DNA from: Brachybacterium muris
Lineage (GTDB): Bacteria; Actinomycetota; Actinomycetes; Actinomycetales; Dermabacteraceae
NCBI RefSeq assembly: GCF_016907455.1
Contig: NZ_JAFBCB010000001.1
Location: 930,001-994,000, forward strand
DNA: 64,000 nucleotides
Direction: 5' to 3'
Positions 17,491 to 25,676 of the stretch are shown in pieces (positions within the stretch are counted from its first letter, which is position 1; each line of letters starts with the position of its first letter). The notes below the pieces were generated by a model that ran no database searches, was not told the DNA's origin, and was given only the letters and a program-made list of their open reading frames with translations. Position numbers and translations under genes: made by a program.

Positions 17491-17696
17491 CCGCCGTCAG
17501 CCCCATGGTGCTGCTCTTGCTCGCCGTCGCCGCCCTGGTAGCGGTAGCGGCGGTGCTGGTGGCGACGGGCAGGCTCGGGGACGGCATCACCCTGCCGCGA
17601 CGCACCCCGATCCGCCCCTCCCCCCAGGCCCCGGAGAGGGGTCGACGAGGGCATGGTCGCCGTTCGCGCAGGAGCAGGTCCCAGGACCTGAGATAA
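17487..17696 (+). CDS. Small single-span membrane protein with basic tail
   Basis: 69 residues: one hydrophobic helix (MVLLLLAVAALVAVAAVLVATGRLG, about 7-31), then a Pro/Arg tail ending RSRRSRSQDLR. It starts inside the LOG stop codon (ATGA), which supports translation. In related genomes a DivIVA-domain membrane protein often sits between LOG/folP and DUF3117 genes and opens with a similar helix, so this may be a shortened remnant; that is inference. No enzymatic features. Confidence 0.5.
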   Translation: MTAVSPMVLLLLAVAALVAVAAVLVATGRLGDGITLPRRTPIRPSPQAPERGRRGHGRRSRRSRSQDLR

Positions 17697-17697
17697 T
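17692..17697 (+). promoter_or_regulatory. Candidate -10 element for the DUF3117 gene
   Basis: GATAAT overlaps the stop of the upstream small gene, 53 bases before the DUF3117 ATG. No convincing -35 is seen. Confidence 0.35.
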
Positions 17698-17750
17698 AGG
17701 CGTGTACGTGCGCCGGCTGCGAGGGCCGGCGACATCTAGAGGAGGACACC

Positions 17751-17921
17751 ATGGCTGCTATGAAGCCGCGTACCGGTGACGGTCCGCTCGAGGTCGTGGA
17801 GGAGGGTCGCAGCATCATCATGCGCGTCCCGCTCGAGGGGGGCGGCCGCCTGGTCGTCGAGATCGACGCGTCGGAGGCCGCAGCCCTGCGCGACGCCCTC
17901 GAAGGCGTCATCAAGGCCTGA
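17751..17921 (+). CDS. DUF3117 small protein
   Basis: 56 residues beginning MAAMKPRTGDGPLEVVEEGR and ending in an Ala-rich helix (ASEAAALRDALEGVIKA). This is the highly conserved actinobacterial DUF3117 family (Rv1211-like), function unknown. A strong ribosome site GAGGAGGA lies 5 bases before ATG 17751. It is followed directly by a hairpin terminator, so it ends the dapE-LOG transcription direction. Confidence 0.9.
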   Translation: MAAMKPRTGDGPLEVVEEGRSIIMRVPLEGGGRLVVEIDASEAAALRDALEGVIKA

Positions 17922-17944
17922 GGCACCACACCTTCACCACGCGC

Positions 17945-17971
17945 GGCCCTGCACCAGCATGGTGCGGGGCC
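17945..17971. terminator. Bidirectional hairpin terminator
   Basis: 12-bp stem GGCCCTGCACCA / TGGTGCGGGGCC with one wobble pair and a GCA loop, lying between the convergent DUF3117 and O-methyltransferase genes. Confidence 0.65.
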
Positions 17972-17995
17972 GTCGTGCATCCCGGGCCGCGCAGG

Positions 17996-18649
17996 TCAGG
18001 GGCGAAGGACCGCCGCGAGCACCCCGTCGCCGCTGCCGGTCAGCGCGGCCACCAGGTCCTCGGCCTCGGAGACGGCGCGCAGCACCGCCCGCACCGCCTG
18101 GGTGGTGGCATCGCGGGCGGCCGGGTCCGCCACCCGGTCGTGGTAGAGCGCATGGGGGATCACCAGCACGCCGCCCGGGCGCAGCAGGCGCCGGGCGTGG
18201 TCCAGCAGGTCCAGGGCGTGGGGGACGTGCGCGGGGAAGCTCACCAGGTCGTAGGCGTGGTCGGTGAGACGGCCGATCACATCGCGGGGGTTCCCGGCGA
18301 TGGTGCGCACCCGCGGGGAACGGATCTGCGCCTCGGCGAAGGACTCGCGGGCCGCCCGCTGGTTCTCCACCTCCGGGTCGATCGTGGTCAGGACACCGTC
18401 GGGGTTCATGCCGGCCAGCAGGTACAGCGAGCCCACCCCGCTGCCGGTGCCGATCTCCACCGCAGCCTTCGCATCCACCGAGGCCGCCAGCAGCCGCATC
18501 AGCGCGCCGGCGCCCGGCAGCACCGGAGGAGCGCCCAGCTCATGGCCCCGTTCACGGGCGCGCGCGAGCACGCCCTCGTCGGCGAAGAGCGCGGTCTCGT
18601 CGACGTACTCCTCGGCGTGGGCCCAGCCGGCCACTTTTCCCGATGCCAT
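17996..18649 (-). CDS. SAM-dependent O-methyltransferase
   Basis: 217 residues, O-methyltransferase family 3 type. Motif I is VEIGTGSGVGSLYLLAGM (about 64-81), followed by LTTIDPEVENQ and the acidic loop YDLVSFPA; the usual metal-binding Asp in that loop (normally FxDA) appears as Ser-Phe-Pro-Ala, which makes catechol-type activity doubtful. Start ATG 18649 has GGAGGAGAC 7 bases upstream. In mycobacteria the homologue is next to sigE; here tatB comes next instead. Confidence 0.85.
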   Translation of the reverse strand: MASGKVAGWAHAEEYVDETALFADEGVLARARERGHELGAPPVLPGAGALMRLLAASVDAKAAVEIGTGSGVGSLYLLAGMNPDGVLTTIDPEVENQRAARESFAEAQIRSPRVRTIAGNPRDVIGRLTDHAYDLVSFPAHVPHALDLLDHARRLLRPGGVLVIPHALYHDRVADPAARDATTQAVRAVLRAVSEAEDLVAALTGSGDGVLAAVLRP

Positions 18650-18813
18650 CGGTGTCTCCTCCAGTCGGGGACGGATCAGATCAGCGTACGTCAGGCGCGG
18701 CGTCCCTCGCGCACCGGGGCCCAGTCGTCTCTGCCATAATGAACCGGCAGTATCGCGCCGCACGGGCGTGAGCGAGCGATGTCGGCACCGGGCCGACGGG
18801 GACAGGTGGCAGC

Positions 18814-19233
18814 GTGAGCTTTCTGGGTCTGAGCGGTTGGGAGCCCCTCGTCCTGCTGCTGATCTTCCTGATCATCATCGGCCCGCAGCGCCTGCCCGAG
18901 TACACCCGCAACATCGTGCGCTGGGTGCGGGACGTGCGCCGCTGGGTGGACGACTCCCGTGCCACGGTCGAGGACGAGATGGGCATCGCCATCGACGACC
19001 TGCGCAAGTACGACCCCCGCCAGTACGATCCGCGCCGTATCATCCGCGAGGCCTGGGGCGACACCGACATGGAGGACATCCTGCCCTCCAAGGAGGCCCT
19101 CACCGTGGCCGGTGGCGCCGCCGCAGCAGGGGCTGCCTCCCGCAGCACCTCCAAGAGCGGCAGCAGCGCGAGCGGCAAGGCCAAGAAGGACGAGGGCCCC
19201 AAGCGCGCCCCCTTCGACCCCGAGGCCACCTGA
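18814..19233 (+). CDS. tatB: Twin-arginine translocase protein TatB
   Basis: 139 residues. One N-terminal membrane helix (WEPLVLLLIFLIIIGPQRLPEY, about 9-30) with the Gly-Pro hinge, then an amphipathic helix and a charged tail, as in TatB. It pairs with TatC (not in the window) to bind Tat signal peptides at the membrane. GTG start with only a weak AGGTGG upstream. The order O-methyltransferase, tatB, mrp matches mycobacteria apart from the missing sigE, rseA and htrA. Confidence 0.82.
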   Translation: MSFLGLSGWEPLVLLLIFLIIIGPQRLPEYTRNIVRWVRDVRRWVDDSRATVEDEMGIAIDDLRKYDPRQYDPRRIIREAWGDTDMEDILPSKEALTVAGGAAAAGAASRSTSKSGSSASGKAKKDEGPKRAPFDPEAT

Positions 19234-19267
19234 GCGGCAGAGGTCCGGACCGACCGGCCGTGGGGGC

Positions 19268-20416
19268 TCAGCGCCCGCCGGCCACCGAGAGCGGCAGCTT
19301 CATCCCGCCCAGTCCACGCGGCTGATGGGTCAGTACCCGCGCGATCTCGATCAGGCTCTTCGCAGCCGGGGACTCCGGATCCGAGACCACCAGCGGGATG
19401 CCCGCATCGGCGCCCTCCCGCAGCGGCGGCTCCAGCGGCACCCTCCCCAGGACCGGCACCGGATGCTTCACGGCTCCGGCCAGCGTCGCCGCCACCCGGT
19501 CGCCGCCCCCGCGGCCGAACACGTCCATCACCGAGCCGTCCGGCAGGGTCAGACCCGCCATGTTCTCCACCACCCCGGCGATCTCCTGCCCGGTGGCGGT
19601 GGCCAAGGACCCCACGCGCTCGGCGACCGCGGCGGCGGACTGCTGCGGCGTGGTCACCACCAGCATCTTCGCCCCCGGCAGCAGCTGCGCCACCGAGATG
19701 GCCACGTCGCCGGTGCCCGGGGGCAGGTCCAGCAGCAGCACGTCCAGGTCCCCCCAGTACACGTCCGAGGCGAACTGCTCGATCGCGCGGTGCATCTTCG
19801 GGCCGCGCCACACCACCGCCTGGCCCTCCGGCACGAACATGCCGATGCTCATCACCGCCACGCCGTGCGCCTGCGGGGGCATCAGCAGGTCCGAGACCTT
19901 GGTGGGCTGCTCGGTGATGCCGAACATACCGGGCATCGAGAAGCCGTGGATGTCCGCGTCGATCACGCCCACCCGCAGTCCCTGGGCGGCCATCGCGGCC
20001 GCCAGGTTCGCGGTCACGGTGGACTTGCCCACCCCGCCCTTGCCGGAGGACACCGCGAAGATGCGGGTCAGGGAGCCGGCCTGGTTGAAGGGGATCTGTC
20101 GCCTGCCCTGGCGCAGCCGCGCTGTGAGCTCGCGGCGCTGCTCCTCGCTCATGGCGCGGGAGTCAACCTCCACGCGGGACAGGCCCGGCACGGTCGCGGC
20201 GGCCTCGGCGGTCTCCCGCTCGATGCGGTCGCGCATGGGGCAGCCCTCGATGGTCACCAGCACCTGCACCCGGGCCACGCCCTCGGCGTCCACGGAGATG
20301 TCGTCCACCATCCCCAGGTCCGTGATGGGCTGGTGGATCTCGGGGTCCATCACCTCGCCCAGAGCCTCACGGATCTGCCGGACGCGGTCGTCGGCGGGGG
20401 AGTGCGGGGTGGTCAC
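19268..20416 (-). CDS. mrp: Mrp/NBP35-family iron-sulfur carrier ATPase
   Basis: 382 residues. The N-terminal MIP18-like domain (about 8-85, DPEIHQPITDLGMV, GCPMRDRI) is followed by a deviant Walker A SSGKGGVGKSTV (about 123-134), DADIHGFSMPGM and LLLDLPPGTGD. It should bind and hand over Fe-S clusters to apoproteins. The CxxC usually found after ENM is absent (VVENMAGLTLPDGSVMDVFG), as is usual in actinobacterial members. The GTG start overlaps the DUF1003 stop as GTGA; the order pepP, mgtE-N, DUF1003, mrp is one coupled chain. Confidence 0.9.
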   Translation of the reverse strand: MTTPHSPADDRVRQIREALGEVMDPEIHQPITDLGMVDDISVDAEGVARVQVLVTIEGCPMRDRIERETAEAAATVPGLSRVEVDSRAMSEEQRRELTARLRQGRRQIPFNQAGSLTRIFAVSSGKGGVGKSTVTANLAAAMAAQGLRVGVIDADIHGFSMPGMFGITEQPTKVSDLLMPPQAHGVAVMSIGMFVPEGQAVVWRGPKMHRAIEQFASDVYWGDLDVLLLDLPPGTGDVAISVAQLLPGAKMLVVTTPQQSAAAVAERVGSLATATGQEIAGVVENMAGLTLPDGSVMDVFGRGGGDRVAATLAGAVKHPVPVLGRVPLEPPLREGADAGIPLVVSDPESPAAKSLIEIARVLTHQPRGLGGMKLPLSVAGGR

Positions 20417-21177
20417 GGGTGCTCGGGCTCCTCGGGGGTGGGCGTGTTGGCAGGGACTGCCGTGGCACGTGCGGTGAGGGCCACGGAGACCTCCTCGCGC
20501 AGCACGGCGCGCAGCACGGCGAGGTCCTCCTCGGTGATGCCCGGGCCGCTCGCACGGGAGCCCGGCCGGTCCAGGCGGCCCGACGCCCGGTCTGGGTGGT
20601 CGACGGACCCCTCGGCCGGTGGCTCGTTGCTCTGGCCCTGTGCGTCCTGTTGGTCCTGTGCGTCCTGCTGGTCCAGAGGATCCTGCTCGCGGGCTGACTC
20701 CAGCTCCTCCAGCAGGTCGCGCAGCTCACCGCGCACGTAGTCGCGGGTGGCCACGTCGTTCAGGGCGATGCGCAGCGAGGCGATCTCCCGGGTGATGAAG
20801 TCGGTGGTGGCGTGATTGCGCTCGTTGGACTGGCGGTCCTGCTCGGCCTGCACGCGGTCGCGGTCGTCCTGCCGGTTCTGCGCCAGCAGCAGCAGGGGAG
20901 CGGCGTAGGAGGCCTGCAGCGACAGGATCAGCGTGAGCAGCGTGAAGTTCAGCGCCCGCGGATCGAACTGGGCCGACTCCGGCATCACCGAGTTCCAGGT
21001 CAGCCACACCGCGCAGAAGATCGTCATGCCCACCAGGAAGGCGGGCGTGCCCATCATCCGCGCGAAGGCCTCCGCGCCGCGGCCGAAGGCATCCCCGCGC
21101 AGCGGGTTCCGCAGCCGCGGGCCGCGCCGGGGCGCCGGATCGTCGAGAGGGGGCGGGGTGTGCTCGGCCATGGTCAC
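20413..21177 (-). CDS. DUF1003 membrane protein
   Basis: 254 residues with the DUF1003 core: AFARMMGTPAFLVGMTIFCAVWLTWN, FTLLTLILSLQASYAAPLLLLAQNRQDDRDR (two spans, about 44-62 and 77-97), then coiled regions. The DxxDRxxAE-type continuation appears as DDRDRVQAEQDRQSNERN. A low-complexity stretch (DQQDAQDQQDAQGQ, about 167-180) precedes a variable tail. The GTG at 21177 overlaps the upstream stop; an ATG two codons later (21171) is an alternative start. Role unknown; linked to the MgtE-N protein in many actinobacteria. Confidence 0.85.
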   Translation of the reverse strand: MTMAEHTPPPLDDPAPRRGPRLRNPLRGDAFGRGAEAFARMMGTPAFLVGMTIFCAVWLTWNSVMPESAQFDPRALNFTLLTLILSLQASYAAPLLLLAQNRQDDRDRVQAEQDRQSNERNHATTDFITREIASLRIALNDVATRDYVRGELRDLLEELESAREQDPLDQQDAQDQQDAQGQSNEPPAEGSVDHPDRASGRLDRPGSRASGPGITEEDLAVLRAVLREEVSVALTARATAVPANTPTPEEPEHP

Positions 21178-22487
21178 GTCCTCTCTGTGCCGCGGGCGAT
21201 CTCGGACAGGTCGATCTGGCCGGTGGTGACGGGGGCTTCGTCCTGCTCGCGCCAGTCATCGGGCAGCACGTGGTCCAGCACGTCGTCCACCGTGACCGCG
21301 CCCAGTAGGTGGCCGTCCTCGTCCACCACCGGGATCGACACCAGGTTGTAGGTGGCCATCTCACGGGTCACCTGGGACAGGGGGCTGCTGGGCGAGAGCA
21401 CCACCTTGTCCTGGTCCAGGATCTCGCCCACCGAGCGGTCGGGCCGCTCACGCAGCAGCAGCTGGAAGTGGACGATGCCCAGCAGGCGCCCCGTCGGGGT
21501 CTCCAGCGGTGCACGGCACACGTGCACCGTGGAGGCCAGTGCCGCATGCACCTCCTCGCGGCTGATCATCGCCAGGCAGTGCGCCACCGAGGTCTCCGGG
21601 GCCACGATCAGCGGCTCCGTGGTCATCATGCCGCCGGCGGTGTACACGTCGTAGGCGAGCAGACGACGGACGTCCTCCGCCTCCTCCGGCTCCATCAGGT
21701 CCAGCAGGCTCTCGGCCACCGCATCCGGCAGCTCCTGCATCAGGTCCGCGGCATCATCGGGGTCCATCTCGTCCAGCACGTCCGCGGCGCGCTTGGCCTC
21801 CAGCCCGGTGATCATCTCCACCCGGGTGTCCTCGGGCAGCTCCTCCAGCACGTCCGCGAGTCGCTCGTCGGCCAGCTCCCCGGCCAGCTCGATGCGCCGC
21901 TTGGCGTCCAGCTCCTGCATGATCTCCGCGAGGTCCGCGGGATTGAGGTCCTGGTAGGAGGCCGCCAGCAGCGCGGCGGACTGCTCCGCCTGCGTGCCGT
22001 ACAGCCCGGTCACCTCGGACACCCCCACGGTGAGGGTCTCCCCGCGGGACATCAGGCGGCTCAGCGAGCCACCCTTGCGTAGCCGGCGCACGTGCAGGCG
22101 GGACAGCTCCCACTCGCGCTGCCGGTTGCGGTCCAGGGCGATGTCCTCCACCGTGGCCTCACCGGAGCCATCGTTAAGGGTCACCACGCGGTCCAGCAGA
22201 TCCCCGATCACCAGCAGCTCCCCGGCCCGCTTCTCGAAGCGGCGCACGTTCAGCAGGCCCGTGGAGATCACCTGGCCGGGATTGATGGAGGTGACCCGGG
22301 TGATCGGCAGGAACACCCGGCGCTTGCCGCCCACCTCCACCACGAAGCCCACCGCGCGGGCCGAGGTGCGCGGCTGGGGGACCACCACCACGTCGCGGAT
22401 CTTCGCCACCGCGTCCCCGAGGGGATCGAAGACGGTGGTGCCGGCGAGACGGGCGGCGTAGAAGCGCTGGTGCGGGTTGGAGCTCAT
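21174..22487 (-). CDS. MgtE N-terminal and CBS-domain protein without transport domain
   Basis: 437 residues. An N-terminal PRC-barrel-like region (about 15-180) is followed by the MgtE N superhelix (LNPADLAEIMQELDAKRRIEL, LEELPEDTRVEMITGL, MDPDDAADLMQELP, about 200-285) and paired CBS domains (MTTEPLIVAPETSVA and YNLVSIPVVDEDGHLLGAVT, to about 410). The membrane part of true MgtE magnesium channels is missing, so it is more likely a magnesium or nucleotide sensor. ATG 22487 overlaps the pepP stop. Partner could be the adjacent DUF1003 membrane protein (inference). Confidence 0.88.
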   Translation of the reverse strand: MSSNPHQRFYAARLAGTTVFDPLGDAVAKIRDVVVVPQPRTSARAVGFVVEVGGKRRVFLPITRVTSINPGQVISTGLLNVRRFEKRAGELLVIGDLLDRVVTLNDGSGEATVEDIALDRNRQREWELSRLHVRRLRKGGSLSRLMSRGETLTVGVSEVTGLYGTQAEQSAALLAASYQDLNPADLAEIMQELDAKRRIELAGELADERLADVLEELPEDTRVEMITGLEAKRAADVLDEMDPDDAADLMQELPDAVAESLLDLMEPEEAEDVRRLLAYDVYTAGGMMTTEPLIVAPETSVAHCLAMISREEVHAALASTVHVCRAPLETPTGRLLGIVHFQLLLRERPDRSVGEILDQDKVVLSPSSPLSQVTREMATYNLVSIPVVDEDGHLLGAVTVDDVLDHVLPDDWREQDEAPVTTGQIDLSEIARGTERT

Positions 22488-24070
22488 GGCTTCAGCGTAG
22501 CCATCCAGGCCTCGATCTCCTCGGCCCGACGGGGCAGGGCGATCGAGAGGTTCTCCACGCCGTCCTCGGTCACCAGGACGTCGTCCTCGATGCGCACACC
22601 GATGCCGCGCAGCTCCTCCGGGACCAGCAGGTCGTTCTCCTTGAAGTACAGACCGGGCTCGATGGTGAACACCATGCCCGGGACCAGTTCGGCATCGAGA
22701 TACATCTCGCGCCGCGCCTTCGCGCAGTCGTGCACGTCCATGCCCAGGTGGTGGCTGGTGCCGTGCACCATCCAGCGGCGGTGCCACTGCCCCTCGGGAA
22801 CCAGCGACTCCTGGGCGGTGCCGGGCAGCAGGCCCCACTCCTCCAGGTGACGGGCCACCACTTCCATCGCGGTGGCGTGCAGGTCGCGGAAGCGCAGCCC
22901 CGGGCGGGCCACCGCGAACACAGCGTCGGCCGCCTCCAGCACGGCGTCGTACACCTTCCGCTGGGTGGGGGAGAAGGTGCCGGAGACCGGCAGCGTGCGG
23001 GTGACGTCGGCCGTGTACAGCGAGTCGACCTCCACGCCGGCGTCGATCAGCACCAGCTCGTCGCCCTTGACCGCGCCGTCGTTGCGGATCCAGTGCAGCG
23101 TGCAGGCATGGTCACCGGCGGCGGCGATGGTGTCGTAGCCCACCCCGTTGCCGTCGGCGCGGGCAGTGCGCGCGAACACGCCCTCGATCACGCGCTCGCC
23201 GCGATGGTGGCCCACGGCCTCGGGCAGGTGGCGCACCACGTCCTCGAAGCCGCGGATGGTGGCGTCGACCGCGGCGCGCATCTGGGCCACCTCGTAGTCG
23301 TCCTTCACCAGGCGCTGCTCGCTGGCCGCCTCGGCCAGCACGTCGAACTCGGAGGTGGCCTCGTCACCGCCGGGCAGGCCGTTCTGCTCACGGATCTCCA
23401 GCACCATCTCCTCCACCGCGGTATCCACCTGCGGCATCACCGACAGCGACAGGCTGGCGCCCACGTCCTTGGCGAGGTGGTCGCGCAGCTCGTCGATGTG
23501 GCGCACCTCGATGCCGAGCCGCTGGGACGCCTCCTTCACGGTGGGGCGGCGCCCCACCCACATCTCGCCGTAGCGGGAGTCCGAGAAGAACTCGGCGGAG
23601 TCGAAACCGGCGCGGGGCCGGAAGAAGTACGTGGCCTCGGCGACGGAGGGGTCCTCCGCCGAGGGTTCCACCACCAGGACGCTGTCGGGCTCCTCATCGG
23701 TGCCCAGGCCCGCGTAGTAGGCGAAGGCGGTGTCGGGACGGAACGGGTAGTCGGTGTCGTTGGAGCGCACCTTCAGCACACCGGCCGGCAGCACCAGGCG
23801 GGTGCCGGGGATCCGCTGCACCAGCGCGTCACGGCGGGCCGGGGTGAAGTCCGCCGCCTCGCGGCGCTCCGCATCGGGCACGGTCTCGTCCCAGCCGGAG
23901 GCGATGAAGCGACGGAACGCCTCGTTGTCGGGCCGCTGGGAGCGGGAATCACCTCGGGAGGCCAGCTCCTCGGGGCTCGGGCCCTGGTGCTCCCCGGCGC
24001 TGTCCGGGCCGGCGTGCTGGTCGCGGGTCTGCTGCTCGTTCGGGTTCTCGTTCAGGTTCTCGGTGCTCAC
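22484..24070 (-). CDS. pepP: Xaa-Pro aminopeptidase (aminopeptidase P)
   Basis: A 528-residue M24 metallopeptidase that removes N-terminal residues before proline. The creatinase-like N domain (about 50-250) is followed by the pita-bread domain with metal ligands: Asp in LIDAGVE, Asp in YTADVTR, His in HGTSHHLGMD, Glu in TIEPGLY and Glu in VRIEDDVLV. A 45-residue Glu/Asn/Gln-rich extension opens the protein. The GTG start has GAGTAT 6 bases upstream; it is divergent from the PHP gene with a 37-base gap. Confidence 0.93.
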   Translation of the reverse strand: MSTENLNENPNEQQTRDQHAGPDSAGEHQGPSPEELASRGDSRSQRPDNEAFRRFIASGWDETVPDAERREAADFTPARRDALVQRIPGTRLVLPAGVLKVRSNDTDYPFRPDTAFAYYAGLGTDEEPDSVLVVEPSAEDPSVAEATYFFRPRAGFDSAEFFSDSRYGEMWVGRRPTVKEASQRLGIEVRHIDELRDHLAKDVGASLSLSVMPQVDTAVEEMVLEIREQNGLPGGDEATSEFDVLAEAASEQRLVKDDYEVAQMRAAVDATIRGFEDVVRHLPEAVGHHRGERVIEGVFARTARADGNGVGYDTIAAAGDHACTLHWIRNDGAVKGDELVLIDAGVEVDSLYTADVTRTLPVSGTFSPTQRKVYDAVLEAADAVFAVARPGLRFRDLHATAMEVVARHLEEWGLLPGTAQESLVPEGQWHRRWMVHGTSHHLGMDVHDCAKARREMYLDAELVPGMVFTIEPGLYFKENDLLVPEELRGIGVRIEDDVLVTEDGVENLSIALPRRAEEIEAWMATLKP

Positions 24071-24076
24071 CCCTCG

Positions 24077-24082
24077 ATACTC
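24077..24082 (-). promoter_or_regulatory. -10 element of pepP (leaderless)
   Basis: GAGTAT on the minus strand, 6 bases before GTG 24070. Confidence 0.4.
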
Positions 24083-24095
24083 TCACGCGGCGCAT

Positions 24096-24101
24096 TACGC
24101 T
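24096..24101 (+). promoter_or_regulatory. -10 element of PHP gene (leaderless)
   Basis: TACGCT, 6 bases before ATG 24108, back to back with the pepP element in a 37-base divergent gap. Confidence 0.5.
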
Positions 24102-24107
24102 GGCCGT

Positions 24108-24974
24108 ATGTCCGCTCACCCCCGCGTCGACCTGCACGCGCACACCACGTGGTCCGACGGCACCGAGTCGGTGGCGCAGCTGTGGGCCTCCGCGCGCCAG
24201 GCCGGACTGACCACCCTGGCGCTCACCGACCACGACACCGTCGCCGGGTGGGCCGAGCTGCCCGCCGCGGTGGAGGCCACAGGGGTGGCGGCGGTCCCGG
24301 GCATCGAGGTCTCCGCCGAGCACGACCGGCTCAGCGTCCACGTGCTCGCACTGCTGGTGGATCCCTGCACCGGCACGGACCTCGCGCGTGAGCTCGAGCG
24401 GGCCCGCGACTCGCGGGTCACACGGGCCGAGCGCATAGTGCAGGCCATCTCCGCCGACCACCCGATCACCTGGGACGATGTGAAAGCACAGGTGGCGGGG
24501 GAGACCACCACCGTGGGAAGACCCCATATCGCCGATGCCCTCGTGGCCGCCGGGGTGGTCGGCGACCGGGCCGAGGCATTCCAGCGGATCCTGCACCCCT
24601 CGGGCCCCTACTACGCCCGCTACTACGCCCCCGCGCCCGCGGTCGCGGTGCGGGCGATCCTCGACGCCGGCGGGGTCCCGATCCTGGCCCACCCCGGTTC
24701 CGCGACCCGCGACGGCACCCTGCCAATGGAGCTGCTGGAATCCATGGCCGAGGCAGGCCTGGCGGGCGTGGAGGTGGACCACCGGGAGCACTCCGAGGAG
24801 GCGAGGGGGCGCCTGCGCGACTTCGCCCGCACGCACGATCTCCTGATCACCGGTGGCAGCGACTACCATGGCGCGGGCAAGCCCAACCGGCTCGGAGAGA
24901 ACCTCACGCAGCCGGATGTCCTGGACGCGATCACGAGTCGCGCCACGAGCGCCACAGAGGTCATCCGCACGTGA
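24108..24974 (+). CDS. PHP-domain phosphoesterase
   Basis: 288 residues with the four PHP motifs: DLHAHTTWSDGT (about 8-19), LTDHDTV, ILAHPGS and GSDYHGAGK. This matches the family of 3',5'-nucleoside bisphosphate phosphatases and RNase AM-like 5'-3' exonucleases; exact substrate not shown by sequence. Metal-binding residues look complete. The TGA overlaps the GTG of marC, giving a two-gene unit. Confidence 0.87.
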   Translation: MSAHPRVDLHAHTTWSDGTESVAQLWASARQAGLTTLALTDHDTVAGWAELPAAVEATGVAAVPGIEVSAEHDRLSVHVLALLVDPCTGTDLARELERARDSRVTRAERIVQAISADHPITWDDVKAQVAGETTTVGRPHIADALVAAGVVGDRAEAFQRILHPSGPYYARYYAPAPAVAVRAILDAGGVPILAHPGSATRDGTLPMELLESMAEAGLAGVEVDHREHSEEARGRLRDFARTHDLLITGGSDYHGAGKPNRLGENLTQPDVLDAITSRATSATEVIRT

Positions 24975-25600
24975 ACCTGGTCGATCTGAGCTTCCTCACG
25001 GGAGTCTTCGTCACCCTCTTCGTCATCATCGACCCCCCGGGCATCGTCCCCATCTTCCTGTCGCTGACCAGCACCATGACCGCCAAGCAGCGATCACGGG
25101 CCGCTGCCGTGGCGGTGGGCGTGGCGGTGCTGATCATCGGGGTGTTCGCACTGTTCGGGCGCTTCATCCTGGACTACATGCACATCTCGCTGCCCGCCCT
25201 GCAGTTCTCCGGCGGACTGCTGCTGCTGATCATCGCCCTGCAGCTGCTGGCCGGCAAGGAGGGCGAGATGGCCGCCAGCGAAGGCGTCAACGTCGCGCTG
25301 GTGCCGCTGGGCACCCCGCTGCTGGGCGGGCCCGGCGCGATCGTGGCGATGATGCTGTTCGTGGAGGACGCCAGCGGCCAGGGGCCGCGCATCGCCGCCC
25401 TGGTCATCGCGATGGCGCTGCTGACCCTGGCCATGTACCTGACCATGCGCTTCGCGGACCTGGTGGCCCGGGTGCTCGGTCAGGGTGGCGTCACCCTGGT
25501 CACCCGCATCTCCGGGGTGCTGCTGGCCGCGATCTCCACCCAGATGGTGTTCGACGCGGTCCGCTCGTTCCTGGTGGACTGGGGCATGATCCCCGGCTGA
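24971..25600 (+). CDS. MarC-family integral membrane protein
   Basis: 209 residues with six predicted spans (about 8-28, 40-62, 72-90, 103-125, 135-157, 178-200). VIIDPPGIVPIFLSLT near the first span and VPLGTPLLGGPGAI in the middle are MarC/NAAT signatures. The family is named for the mar locus, but its transport role is unproven. GTG start inside the PHP stop codon. A long hairpin follows. Confidence 0.87.
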   Translation: MNLVDLSFLTGVFVTLFVIIDPPGIVPIFLSLTSTMTAKQRSRAAAVAVGVAVLIIGVFALFGRFILDYMHISLPALQFSGGLLLLIIALQLLAGKEGEMAASEGVNVALVPLGTPLLGGPGAIVAMMLFVEDASGQGPRIAALVIAMALLTLAMYLTMRFADLVARVLGQGGVTLVTRISGVLLAAISTQMVFDAVRSFLVDWGMIPG

Positions 25601-25616
25601 GTCCCCGGCTCACACG

Positions 25617-25657
25617 AGAGCACCGGAACCCTCGATGATCGAGGATCCCGGTGCTCT
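25617..25657. terminator. Bidirectional terminator between marC and DEAD-box gene
   Basis: Arms AGAGCACCGG (25617-25626) and CCGGTGCTCT (25648-25657), with an inner stem CCTCGAT/ATCGAGG. Convergent genes end on both sides. Confidence 0.7.
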
Positions 25658-25676
25658 GATGCGTGCGGTGCGGAGG

